Positions 17,087 to 25,041 of a stretch of 64,000 nt of DNA are shown here, piece by piece. The first letter of the stretch is position 1. The number at the start of each line of letters is the position of its first letter. Position numbers and translations under genes: made by a program. Below the pieces are notes generated by a model. It made no database searches. It was not told the DNA's origin and was given only the letters and a program-made list of their open reading frames with translations. Origin of the DNA: an uncultured Lachnospiraceae bacterium (GTDB taxonomy: Bacteria; Bacillota; Clostridia; Lachnospirales; Lachnospiraceae); contig CASWRE010000002.1 of the NCBI GenBank assembly GCA_949471785.1, forward strand, positions 62,001-126,000, given 5' to 3'.

Positions 17087-18472
17087 ATGAGAGAGTATTA
17101 TCCTTTAACGGCAGCACAGAAAATGCATCATAACTGGATTTTGAAATACAAGACACAGCAGGTATCGGGCGTCAGCGTCGTGGCGTCTCTGCAGTCGCCT
17201 CTGGATTTTGGCCTTTTAAAAAAATGCATCCAATTGGAGTTAGAGCGCTGCGGATGTATGCGGGTCCGCTTTACAAAGCCTGATAACCAGGGAGAGGTAA
17301 AGCAGTATATTGTAAAAAAAGATACCAGGGATATCCCGCTTAAGGATCTGTCCGGCATGAGCATGGCCGATGCGGATCATCTGATGCAGCAGTGGGCGTA
17401 CGAAACCTTCGACGGGGACAATATTCCGTTGTGCGATGTGTCGATGATGAAGCTTCCGGAAGGCTTTAACGGATTTTTCATCCATATGGATCACAGACTC
17501 ATCGATTCCTGCGGACTGGTGGTCATGATCAATGATCTGATGCAGCTCTATACTCATTACAGATTCGGGTCCGAATATCCGGCCGATCTGGCGGATTTTG
17601 AGAAGGCGCTGGATAAAGATCTGAAAAAAGCAAACAATGAGAAACGTTTTGCGAAGGACAGGAAGTTCTGGGACGATCAGCTGGATGTCTTAGGGGAGCC
17701 GCTGTATTCCGATATTCAGGGCCCTGCGGTTCTTGCGGAGGCAAGGAAACGGCATGGTGATAAAAACCTGAGGGCCGCGGATATTGAACTGGAGAACCTG
17801 TTTGTGGATGTCAAAGATTATTGGCTGGAGCCGGAGCCGACGAAGAATCTGATGGATTTTTGTATGAACCACCAGTTATCCATGACCAATCTTTTGCTGT
17901 TAAGCATTCGGACATATCTGTCAAAAGTTAATGACGGGCAGGAGGATATCACGATTCAGAATTTTATTTCCAGGCGTTCCACCCATGACGAGTGGACCTC
18001 GGGCGGCAGCAGGACAATCATGTTTCCGTGCCGGACCGTGATCTCCCCGGAAACGGATTTTCTGTCGGCCGCCTATGAGATCCAGAATGTACAGAATAAA
18101 ATTTATATGCACAGTAATTATGATCCGGCCCTGATTGAGGAGGAGATGAGGAGACGGTACCATACGCCGGAAAATACCGCCTATGAGAGCTGTTATCTCA
18201 CCTATCAGCCGATGCCGGTGAAAATGGATAATCCCCATCTCGAAAATATCCCGCAGCATTCCAAATGGTTTGCCAACGGCGCGGCCACCAAGAAAATGTA
18301 TCTGACCGTATCCCATACGGAAAATGGGGGGATGAATTTTTCCTATCATTATCAGACGGCTCATCTGGCGGAACATGATATGGAGCTTTTGTATTACTAC
18401 ATGATGCGGATTCTGTTTAAAGGGATCGCCCATCCGGATATGAGTATCGGAGAGATCATGGAGCAGATATAA
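17087..18472 (+). CDS. Stand-alone condensation-domain acyltransferase-like protein
   Basis: This 461-residue protein is a lone NRPS-type condensation (C) domain or related acyltransferase. It starts YYPLTAAQKMHHNW, like C domains. At 133-141 it reads HMDHRLIDS, aligning with the HHxxxDG active site; the catalytic second His (136) and Asp (140) are kept, while the first His is Asp and the Gly is Ser. Such domains join an acyl group on a carrier protein to an amine or alcohol. GGAGG lies about 7 bases before ATG 17087. A carrier protein and an acyl ligase follow directly, forming a three-gene unit. No further NRPS modules are present. The acceptor is unknown. Confidence 0.72.
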   Translation: MREYYPLTAAQKMHHNWILKYKTQQVSGVSVVASLQSPLDFGLLKKCIQLELERCGCMRVRFTKPDNQGEVKQYIVKKDTRDIPLKDLSGMSMADADHLMQQWAYETFDGDNIPLCDVSMMKLPEGFNGFFIHMDHRLIDSCGLVVMINDLMQLYTHYRFGSEYPADLADFEKALDKDLKKANNEKRFAKDRKFWDDQLDVLGEPLYSDIQGPAVLAEARKRHGDKNLRAADIELENLFVDVKDYWLEPEPTKNLMDFCMNHQLSMTNLLLLSIRTYLSKVNDGQEDITIQNFISRRSTHDEWTSGGSRTIMFPCRTVISPETDFLSAAYEIQNVQNKIYMHSNYDPALIEEEMRRRYHTPENTAYESCYLTYQPMPVKMDNPHLENIPQHSKWFANGAATKKMYLTVSHTENGGMNFSYHYQTAHLAEHDMELLYYYMMRILFKGIAHPDMSIGEIMEQI

Positions 18473-18499
18473 AAAATAATAAGAAATAAGGAGAACAAT

Positions 18500-18739
18500 A
18501 TGACACAGGAAATGCAGTTTAAGACGATCATAGCGCAGTATTGTGAGACGGCCCCAGAAGACATGAACAATGATATGCGGTTCAGGGAGGATCTGGGTTT
18601 CAGTTCTCTTGACTTCATGTCTTTTCTGGGCGAGCTGGAGGATACCTTTGATATAGAGCTGGAAGGGGAGGAAGCCCTGCAGGTTCGCACAATTGCGGAA
18701 GCCCTGGATTTACTGGAAAAATTGCAGCAGGAGGCGTAG
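18500..18739 (+). CDS. Acyl carrier protein
   Basis: This free-standing carrier protein has 79 residues, is acidic, and carries the phosphopantetheine attachment motif GFSSLDFMSF; Ser36 is the likely modified residue. It would hold the acyl group activated by the following ligase and offer it to the preceding condensation enzyme. AAGGAG stands 8 bases before the ATG. It is distinct from housekeeping AcpP, which usually shows DSLD, and is clearly part of this cassette. No phosphopantetheinyl transferase is encoded here, so a genomic one must serve. Confidence 0.88.
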   Translation: MTQEMQFKTIIAQYCETAPEDMNNDMRFREDLGFSSLDFMSFLGELEDTFDIELEGEEALQVRTIAEALDLLEKLQQEA

Positions 18740-18743
18740 AAAT

Positions 18744-20303
18744 ATGGGAGCATTGATTCGTGATATACTGGAAGGCAGCGCAAAGAAATTTGCGGATATT
18801 ACAGCTGTGAGATGGCTGAAAAAGAAAGAGATTTTTGAAAGAAGCTATCGTGAGCTGATGGAAAATGCTGTGGCAGTGAGAAAGGGGCTGCTGGCAGAGG
18901 GCTTTCAGGGGAAGCATATTTCCCTGATTGGAGCCAGTTCTGTGGAATGGATGGAGAGCTATCTGGGCATTATTACCGGAAATACGGTGGCCGTACCCCT
19001 GGACGCGGGGCTTCCAGGGGAGGATCTGATCGAACTGATCAATCGTTCAGATTCCGAGGCGCTTTTTCTGAGTCCGAAAAATAAGGTGCTTTTAGATGCG
19101 GTTTTGAAAGAGTGCCCCAAACTCAGAAAGATCTGGCTGCTGCAGGAAGAAGCAGCAGAATCCACAGAAGAAAAGATTTCATCTCTGGCAGAGCTCAAGG
19201 CTGCCGCCCAAAACACAGGCGCAGATGCCGGCCGGCCGGCTCCGGAGGATGTGGCCACGATTATCTTCACATCCGGGACAACAGGAAAAAGCAAGGGCGT
19301 GATGCTGACACAGTACAATCTGGCGTCCAACGTGGAGGCTGTGGACTATAGCACAGAACCCGGAAGCGTACTGCTCAGCGTGCTTCCGATCCACCATGCG
19401 TTCTGCCTGGTGATGGACTGGCTCAAGGGTTTTTCGCTGGGAGCAACGGTCTGTATCAATGACTCTCTTATGCATATGGTGAGAAATATGAGCATATTTA
19501 AGCCGGATGTCATGCTTATGGTTCCGCTGATGATTGAGACTATTTACAAAAAACTCGCCAGTGTGGATGCCGCTATTCCCAAATTGGCCGTGGCCGCGAA
19601 TGTATTTGGCGGGAACCTGAAAATCATATTTACCGGAGGCGCCCATCTGGATCCCTACTATATTGAGCAGTTTGCCGGGTACGGAGTGGATGTCCTTGAA
19701 GGATATGGTATGTCAGAGTGCTCACCGGTCATCAGCTCAAACACGCCGGAGGTTCACAAGGCTGGTTCCATCGGAAAGCCGCTCTCCAATGTGGAGATTA
19801 AATTTGAAAACGGCGAGATTCTGGTAAAGGGCAGCAGCGTCATGAAGGGATATTACCAGATGCCGGAAGAAACCGCGGAAACGCTGAAAGACGGATGGCT
19901 TCACACGGGGGATAAGGGGTATATGGATGAGGACGGCTTTTTATTCATCAATGGCCGTGTAAAGAATCTGATCATCCTTTCCAACGGTGAGAATATTTCT
20001 CCTGAAGAAATCGAAAATAAATTGGCCCTCAACATGCTGGTGGGAGAGGTGGTCGTAACGGGTGAGAATAACGGGCTTACCGCAAGAATTTATCCCGATC
20101 AGGAAGTTGTCGCCGCGAAGGGACTGGATGAGGACGCGGTTCGGGCTGCTTTGCAGGAATTCCTGGATCAGTATAATAAAAAACAGCCCACCTATCGCCA
20201 GGTCACGGGGCTGGTGGTGAGGAAAAACCCTTTCATCAGAAGTTCGACAAAAAAGATCAAGAGACAGGAAGCTCTGGTTGACGAGCCGCTTCCTGTGGCA
20301 TAG
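18744..20303 (+). CDS. AMP-forming acyl-CoA/acyl-ACP ligase
   Basis: This 519-residue member of the ANL adenylating family has the P-loop IIFTSGTTGKSKGVML, the A5 motif EGYGMSE, A7/A8 GWLHTGDKGYMDEDG and GRVKN, and the C-terminal catalytic Lys in RSSTKKIKRQE. LPIHHAFCL resembles long-chain fatty acyl ligases more than amino-acid A domains. It probably activates a carboxylic (likely fatty) acid with ATP and loads it on the neighbouring ACP. ATG 18744 has GGAGG about 9 bases upstream; the longer frame from 18693 overlaps the ACP gene and is not used. No terminator with a U run follows before the facing tetR-like gene. Confidence 0.85.
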   Translation: MGALIRDILEGSAKKFADITAVRWLKKKEIFERSYRELMENAVAVRKGLLAEGFQGKHISLIGASSVEWMESYLGIITGNTVAVPLDAGLPGEDLIELINRSDSEALFLSPKNKVLLDAVLKECPKLRKIWLLQEEAAESTEEKISSLAELKAAAQNTGADAGRPAPEDVATIIFTSGTTGKSKGVMLTQYNLASNVEAVDYSTEPGSVLLSVLPIHHAFCLVMDWLKGFSLGATVCINDSLMHMVRNMSIFKPDVMLMVPLMIETIYKKLASVDAAIPKLAVAANVFGGNLKIIFTGGAHLDPYYIEQFAGYGVDVLEGYGMSECSPVISSNTPEVHKAGSIGKPLSNVEIKFENGEILVKGSSVMKGYYQMPEETAETLKDGWLHTGDKGYMDEDGFLFINGRVKNLIILSNGENISPEEIENKLALNMLVGEVVVTGENNGLTARIYPDQEVVAAKGLDEDAVRAALQEFLDQYNKKQPTYRQVTGLVVRKNPFIRSSTKKIKRQEALVDEPLPVA

Positions 20304-20360
20304 AAGGAAACAGGGCGGATCATGCTTCCAAGGCATATGAGAAGGATATAAATTAGCAGA

Positions 20361-20948
20361 TTATGCTCCCCGCAGTATATGGGGGAGCATCCCTGCCGTA
20401 AAAGTTTGGGTCAGAATATCCGCAATGGTTTCAGGAGGAACCTGAAAATTATCCTTTGCCCATTTATGAAGCACGCCGATGGTGCTGCCGATGGTGCTGG
20501 CAATCACATAGGACAGTATTTCTTTATCATGCTGAGAGGGAGTGGCATTTTGCGTCACCTGCCGGACATAATGGTGGAACATGGTCACTGTTTTTTCAAA
20601 GAACGTATCCTCTCCCGGATTAGTGAGAAGGTTCGCCAGAAGCGGATTTTTTATGGTGTACTCACAGATGGTCAAATAGTAGGATTTACATAAATCCCAA
20701 TCATTGTTTGGGTGAAAGGTGTTCATCAGGGAGAATATATCGTCTATGGTCTTGTCTTCGATGGCAGTCACGAGGGCCGGAATATTTTCGTAGTGATTGT
20801 AAAATGTACTGCGAACGATTCCGGCTCTTTTTATGATGTCAGACACCGTTATTTTCTCCAATTCTTTTTCCTTTAAGATCAAAAAGAATGCGTCGCGGAT
20901 GGCCTCATCGACTACAGTATATCTCTCATCCTGCATATCATTTGTCAT
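20361..20948 (-). CDS. TetR/AcrR family transcriptional regulator
   Basis: This 195-residue repressor-like protein has an N-terminal helix-turn-helix (about 17-60; ITVSDIIKRAGIVRSTFYNHYENIPAL) and a C-terminal ligand-binding region containing the TetR_C-like FHHYVRQVTQNATPSQ. The start at 20948 has GGGAGG 5 bases upstream; the frame is open further up but without a site. The gene faces the condensation-ACP-ligase cassette tail to tail, so it may sense an acyl compound made or used there; this is inference from position. Its own promoter is at 21003-21031. Confidence 0.85.
   Translation of the reverse strand: MTNDMQDERYTVVDEAIRDAFFLILKEKELEKITVSDIIKRAGIVRSTFYNHYENIPALVTAIEDKTIDDIFSLMNTFHPNNDWDLCKSYYLTICEYTIKNPLLANLLTNPGEDTFFEKTVTMFHHYVRQVTQNATPSQHDKEILSYVIASTIGSTIGVLHKWAKDNFQVPPETIADILTQTFTAGMLPHILRGA
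20363..20390. terminator. Hairpin between convergent ligase and tetR-like genes
   Basis: ATGCTCCCC (20363-20371) and GGGGAGCAT (20382-20390) form a perfect 9-bp stem with a 10-base loop, overlapping the last codons of the TetR gene. Neither side has a good U run, so it is a weak bidirectional terminator at best. Confidence 0.4.
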
Positions 20949-21002
20949 AATGTCCTCCCTGATTTGAGTCACTAATATTACAATTTCATTCAAACCGTCT
21001 GT

Positions 21003-21031
21003 ATTATAATATATAAATCGGGGAAAGGCAA
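21003..21031 (-). promoter_or_regulatory. Promoter of the TetR-type regulator
   Basis: On the minus strand TTGCCT (21026-21031) and TATAAT (21003-21008) are separated by exactly 17 bases, 54 bases before the ATG. Confidence 0.65.
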
Positions 21032-21181
21032 TGAAGTCTGTTGTTGATTTTCCTAAAATAATTTATTGTTTGTTTTAGGAATTTAGGTTTTATCATACAT
21101 GGGGTATCTGCCGATATATGTTATAAAGATGTTTGGCGGATTTTTATAGAAATAGCAGAAGATGCAAGGAGGGCTTCAAGT

Positions 21182-21868
21182 ATGTTGCGGATTACAGATT
21201 ACAGTTATTTATTTCAGAGCATGTTTGGGAAAACAAATCTAATAAATTCTATCCAACTGTCTCAGATCAACAGCAAGTCGGCGCAGGCGCAGTTAAGGGC
21301 CGCAGGTATTGATACAAACAGCGTACAGTATAAAGCGGTCATCAATGAGATGATGAAACATGGTGACGGCGCCATGTTCACCAATCCGCAGGCTATCAAG
21401 AATTTAATGAGCCAGTATGATAAAAACGGGGACTATGTGGGTCCCAATGGCATTGTTGTACCGGGAATGAACGCAACGGGAATACCGGAATCCGAGCGGC
21501 ATCAGATCATAGATGTTTCCGAAGATGCGCGTCAGAAAATGTTTGAGGAGACCAAGCGCCACTTTTTGCAGGAATATGGCGTTGCAAATGGAAACACCAC
21601 AAAGAGATCAGAGGTTTTCCGTGAATTCCAGCTCAGCATCCCGAAAGAAGACAGGTTAAAGGGAACCTGGACGCTGGGGCAGTATGAAAGAGCGTACCGT
21701 CAGGCATTTTATGACGCTGCGAAAAAGGCCGATCCGAATTGGGAATTGGGCAGACCTTTTGACCGGAGTATCTTAGACAAAGTGACAAGGGAGTCTGTGG
21801 ATAACGCCCTTGTAAAATCGGGCGACAAACTTGTTTTTCCGAGGCAGTCCATAGATACCAATGCCTAG
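21182..21868 (+). CDS. DUF3879-like protein of unknown function
   Basis: This 228-residue soluble protein has no signal peptide or membrane segment. It opens MLRITDYSYLFQSMFG and continues with helices rich in Gln and Asn, then DVSEDARQKMFEETKRHFLQEYG and GTWTLGQYERAYRQAFY. The opening and overall pattern recall the DUF3879 family of Firmicutes; that is from memory and moderate in certainty. AAGGAGGG precedes the ATG. It is monocistronic, with a strong terminator after it. In my recollection such proteins begin like short flagellar or secreted helper proteins, but there is no such gene nearby, so I assign no role. Confidence 0.6.
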   Translation: MLRITDYSYLFQSMFGKTNLINSIQLSQINSKSAQAQLRAAGIDTNSVQYKAVINEMMKHGDGAMFTNPQAIKNLMSQYDKNGDYVGPNGIVVPGMNATGIPESERHQIIDVSEDARQKMFEETKRHFLQEYGVANGNTTKRSEVFREFQLSIPKEDRLKGTWTLGQYERAYRQAFYDAAKKADPNWELGRPFDRSILDKVTRESVDNALVKSGDKLVFPRQSIDTNA

Positions 21869-21981
21869 TGTCCCGCTCATATTTCGCAAAATGAACGGTA
21901 CGAAACACTGGTGGATGCAGTAATGTGTGACTTGGCACATATGTTGAATAGGTAGACATAACTCAATTATGTAAATTCATG

Positions 21982-22030
21982 CACAGCGGCTGTAGTTATC
22001 GTATAGACGATACACAGCCGCTGTGTTTTT
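21982..22030 (+). terminator. Strong terminator after the DUF3879-like gene
   Basis: CACAGCGGCTGT (21982-21993) pairs perfectly with ACAGCCGCTGTG (22014-22025), and the loop can pair further (TATCGT/ACGATA); TTTTT follows. It lies 114 bases after the stop and also faces the end of the phosphorylase gene. Confidence 0.8.
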
Positions 22031-22059
22031 ATGCGTCATAACACAAAAAAGCCGTCATG

Positions 22060-24324
22060 TTATCCCAAATGCCAGATTTTCTCATTATACTCCCGAATCG
22101 TTCTGTCCGAAGAAAAGAACCCGGCTTTTGCAATATTTACGAATCCTTTTTTTGCCCATTCCTTTTTATTATAGGCATAGTCCGCCATGGCCTGTTGTTT
22201 TCTCACCACATAGGAGTTAAAATCCGGCAGCGTCTGGAACCAGTCTTTGTGGATCAGCTCATTGCGCAGACGGGAGAGATGTTCCTCCCGGCCCGCAGCC
22301 AGCATTTCCGGCGAGATAAGAAAATCGATCGCCCGTTTCAGGTTGGGATCGCTGTCATACCAGTCGGCAGCGTGGTAATCGTTTTTACGGTAATGCTCAA
22401 TAACCTGGCGGCTGTTCTGGCCGAAAATATAGATATTTGCGCTGCCGACCCGCTGGGCAATTTCAACATTTGCGCCGTCCATGGTTCCCAGTGTGACTGC
22501 GCCGTTTAACATGAACTTCATATTTCCAGTGCCAGAAGCTTCTTTAGAAGCCAGGCTGATCTGTTCGGACAGGTCGCAGGCGGGGATCATTTTCTCGGCG
22601 GCAGCCACATTATAATTTTCCACAAACACGATCTGCATATATGCGGCGGCCTCGGGATCGGCGCCAATAACCTGGGAGAGGGCAAGCAGAGCGTGAATAA
22701 TATCCTTGGCAATGGTGTAGGCCGGCGCGGCTTTGGCCCCGAAGATGCTGACTATGGGTGTGGCAGGCCGGTGGCCCGAGCGGATTTCCAGAAACTGGTG
22801 GATCAGAAACAACAGGTTCAGCTGTTGGCGTTTGTATTCGTGGAGCCTCTTAGCCTGGATGGAAAACATGGCTTCTGGATTAATTTTTACACCCTGCTTC
22901 CGGTAGAGCCAGTCCGCCATAGCTTTTTTATTGTCGGCTTTGATTTCGGAAAATTTCTCCAGCACGCTGGCATCGTCCGCAAAGGCAAGAAGCTTCTCCA
23001 GTTCATCGGCATCTTTTTTAAATCCTCCGCCGATCAGCTTCTCGATTTCGGCGGCCAGACTGCGGTTACAGGCCAGCAGCCAGCGGCGGAACGTGATACC
23101 GTTTGTTTTATTATTAAATTTTTCCGGATACAGCCGGTAGAAATCCGCCAGTTCACTGTTCTTGAGGATTTGGGTGTGCAGGGCCGCGACGCCGTTGACG
23201 GAATGGGTGAAATGGATATCCATATGGGCCATATGCACATAGCCTTTGCTGTCGATGATGGCTGTAGAGGCATTTTTTGAACGGGTGCGGGCCAGGACAT
23301 CCAGTTTTTCGATGATCGGCAGGAGCTGTGGCACCACCTGTTCCAGAAAGCTGCGGGGCCATTTTTCCAGGGCCTCCGCCAGGATCGTGTGATTGGTGTA
23401 GGCGCAGGTATCTGTCACGATCTGTACCGCCTCGTCAAAAGTGATTCCCTTTTCCGTCAAAAGACGAATCAACTCTGGGATGATCAGGCTGGGGTGGGTG
23501 TCGTTGATCTGGACGGCGGCATAAGCGGCCAGATCGTGGTAATGGCAGCCCCGGTCGACGCATTCTTCCAGGATGAGCTGAGCCCCGGCAGAGACCATCA
23601 GATATTGCTGGTAGATCCGCAGGATACGTCCGGCGTCATCGGAGTCATCCGGATACAGAAAAAGGGTCAGGTTTTTGGCGATATCTGCCTTATCAAAATG
23701 AATGCCGTTGGTGATGATTTGCTCATCGATACTGTCCAGGTCAAACAGATTCAGGCTGTTTGTACGGCCTTCATAGCCGGTCACGGCCAGTTCATAGAGA
23801 CGCACAGGATATGTTCTCCCGGCAAGGGTAACGGGATAGACGGTTTCCGTGGGTTTTACCCAGTCATTTCCTGTAATCCAGTAATCAGGCGTCTCATTCT
23901 GGAGACCGTCTTTAAAATTCTGGCGGAACAGGCCGCAGTGATAGCGGAGGCCGACGCCGTCCCCCGGAAGCTTCAAAGTGGCCAGACTGTCCAGGAAACA
24001 GGCGGCCAGACGTCCCAGGCCGCCGTTTCCCAGGCTGGGTTCCGGCTCCAGCTCTTCAATATCCGCAAGAGACTTTCCGGCTTTTTCCAATAGCTCCCGC
24101 ACATCCTCATAGATTCCCAGGTTGATCAGATTATTCGACAGTAGCTTGCCAATAAGAAATTCAGCGGAAATATAGTAGAGTTTTCGCCCGGTTGTTTTTT
24201 CTTTTTTCTGTTCGCTCATTTCCTGAGCCATGGCAAGAAGCGCCAGATAAATTTCTTCCTTGGACGCTTCGTCAATCGGCTTGCCGCAGTATCCGGCGAG
24301 CTTTGCGTTTAATTCTTTGTTCAT
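22060..24324 (-). CDS. glgP: Glycogen/maltodextrin phosphorylase
   Basis: This 754-residue GT35 phosphorylase has the pyridoxal-phosphate Lys region EASGTGNMKFMLNGAVTLGTMDGANVEI near residue 600, the glucan-binding LGNGGLGRLAACFLDSLA near 95, and INDTHPSLIIPEL. It releases glucose-1-phosphate from alpha-1,4-glucans using inorganic phosphate. The length is the short clostridial form, below the 800-plus of E. coli GlgP. AAAGGGG is 8 bases before the ATG. It stands alone on this strand, next to a carbohydrate importer locus on the other strand, a plausible but unproven metabolic link. Confidence 0.93.
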   Translation of the reverse strand: MNKELNAKLAGYCGKPIDEASKEEIYLALLAMAQEMSEQKKEKTTGRKLYYISAEFLIGKLLSNNLINLGIYEDVRELLEKAGKSLADIEELEPEPSLGNGGLGRLAACFLDSLATLKLPGDGVGLRYHCGLFRQNFKDGLQNETPDYWITGNDWVKPTETVYPVTLAGRTYPVRLYELAVTGYEGRTNSLNLFDLDSIDEQIITNGIHFDKADIAKNLTLFLYPDDSDDAGRILRIYQQYLMVSAGAQLILEECVDRGCHYHDLAAYAAVQINDTHPSLIIPELIRLLTEKGITFDEAVQIVTDTCAYTNHTILAEALEKWPRSFLEQVVPQLLPIIEKLDVLARTRSKNASTAIIDSKGYVHMAHMDIHFTHSVNGVAALHTQILKNSELADFYRLYPEKFNNKTNGITFRRWLLACNRSLAAEIEKLIGGGFKKDADELEKLLAFADDASVLEKFSEIKADNKKAMADWLYRKQGVKINPEAMFSIQAKRLHEYKRQQLNLLFLIHQFLEIRSGHRPATPIVSIFGAKAAPAYTIAKDIIHALLALSQVIGADPEAAAYMQIVFVENYNVAAAEKMIPACDLSEQISLASKEASGTGNMKFMLNGAVTLGTMDGANVEIAQRVGSANIYIFGQNSRQVIEHYRKNDYHAADWYDSDPNLKRAIDFLISPEMLAAGREEHLSRLRNELIHKDWFQTLPDFNSYVVRKQQAMADYAYNKKEWAKKGFVNIAKAGFFSSDRTIREYNEKIWHLG

Positions 24325-24883
24325 TGGTTAAACCCCTTTCCTGATGCGGTTTCATAACAGTCTATTCATGTAAATATCCATATGATGTTTACATAATACT
24401 ATTATGGCAAAAATGATGGTTTCTTATAATTGTTCAGCACAGGTCGAAGTACTTCCCAAGGGACGCATCCGGTGTGTTGTTGGGACCGTAAGAATATGAT
24501 TCAGGAGTGCAAAACAGTTACGGTTTATTTGCATTATTGCCGTAAACAGCGATCCTATCCTGTTTTTGCCAAAAAGAATCGGATATGCCGGCTGCAGTCT
24601 GCGGAAAATACTATGAGAAACTGAATAATTGCGATATAATTGATAAGCAGAAAGTCCGGATATAAGATCTGCAGCGGAGAGGAAGCTTCTTCGGCGGCTG
24701 CATCACCGACGCCAGATGGGTATGTGCGGACGGAGGCGGAGGAAAACAGCCTCGCAGAATATCTGCGGACATATGGGCTAAAACCTGATCAGAGTCCGGT
24801 ACTCCTTTATGACGGCATGCCTAAGGACGATCAGGACAGTCTGTGCCGTTTGGAGTATTGAGAGAAGCAGAAGGACAGATTCC

Positions 24884-24914
24884 GTTACAGTTTAGCTGCC
24901 GGCTGAACTGTAAC
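24884..24914 (+). terminator. Hairpin after the remnant frame
   Basis: GTTACAGTTTAGC (24884-24896) pairs with GCTGAACTGTAAC (24902-24914), 13 bp with one G-T pair and a 5-base loop. No U run follows, so termination is uncertain. Confidence 0.4.
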
Positions 24915-24953
24915 CTGATTGGGATGATGCACAAAAGCAGCTCAGGTATCATC

Positions 24954-24981
24954 TTGCATGATCGCCATAAACTATGATACT
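24954..24981 (+). promoter_or_regulatory. Promoter candidate for the YesN/YesM-type genes
   Basis: A -35 TTGCAT (24954-24959) and a -10 GATACT (24976-24981) are separated by 16 bases, about 60 bases upstream of the regulator ATG. Confidence 0.4.
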
Positions 24982-25041
24982 ATTTTACAGTATGGCGCGG
25001 CCGCCCTGGAGCGGTAATTTTATTTGGACGGAAGAGAAAGT

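Larger units (their letters stand above)
24325..25041. other. 717-base intergenic region with decayed-looking sequence
   Basis: No convincing full gene is present. A plus-strand frame ending at 24861 contains a plausible protein tail (YVRTEAEENSLAEYLRTYG and VLLYDGMPKDDQDSLCRL) but has no proper start or ribosome site, so it may be the remnant of a lost gene. A 13-bp hairpin follows at 24884-24914, and a promoter-like pair at 24954-24981 serves the downstream two-component genes. Short open frames between 24400 and 24630 have no support. Confidence 0.5.

Noticed and set aside
21060..21130. Sigma-28-like -10 (GCCGATAT) upstream of the DUF3879-like gene
   Set aside because: No TAAA-type -35 at the right distance and no motility genes nearby.
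24430..24624. 64-codon frame upstream of the sensor genes
   Set aside because: No start signal and no recognisable protein pattern; probably chance.
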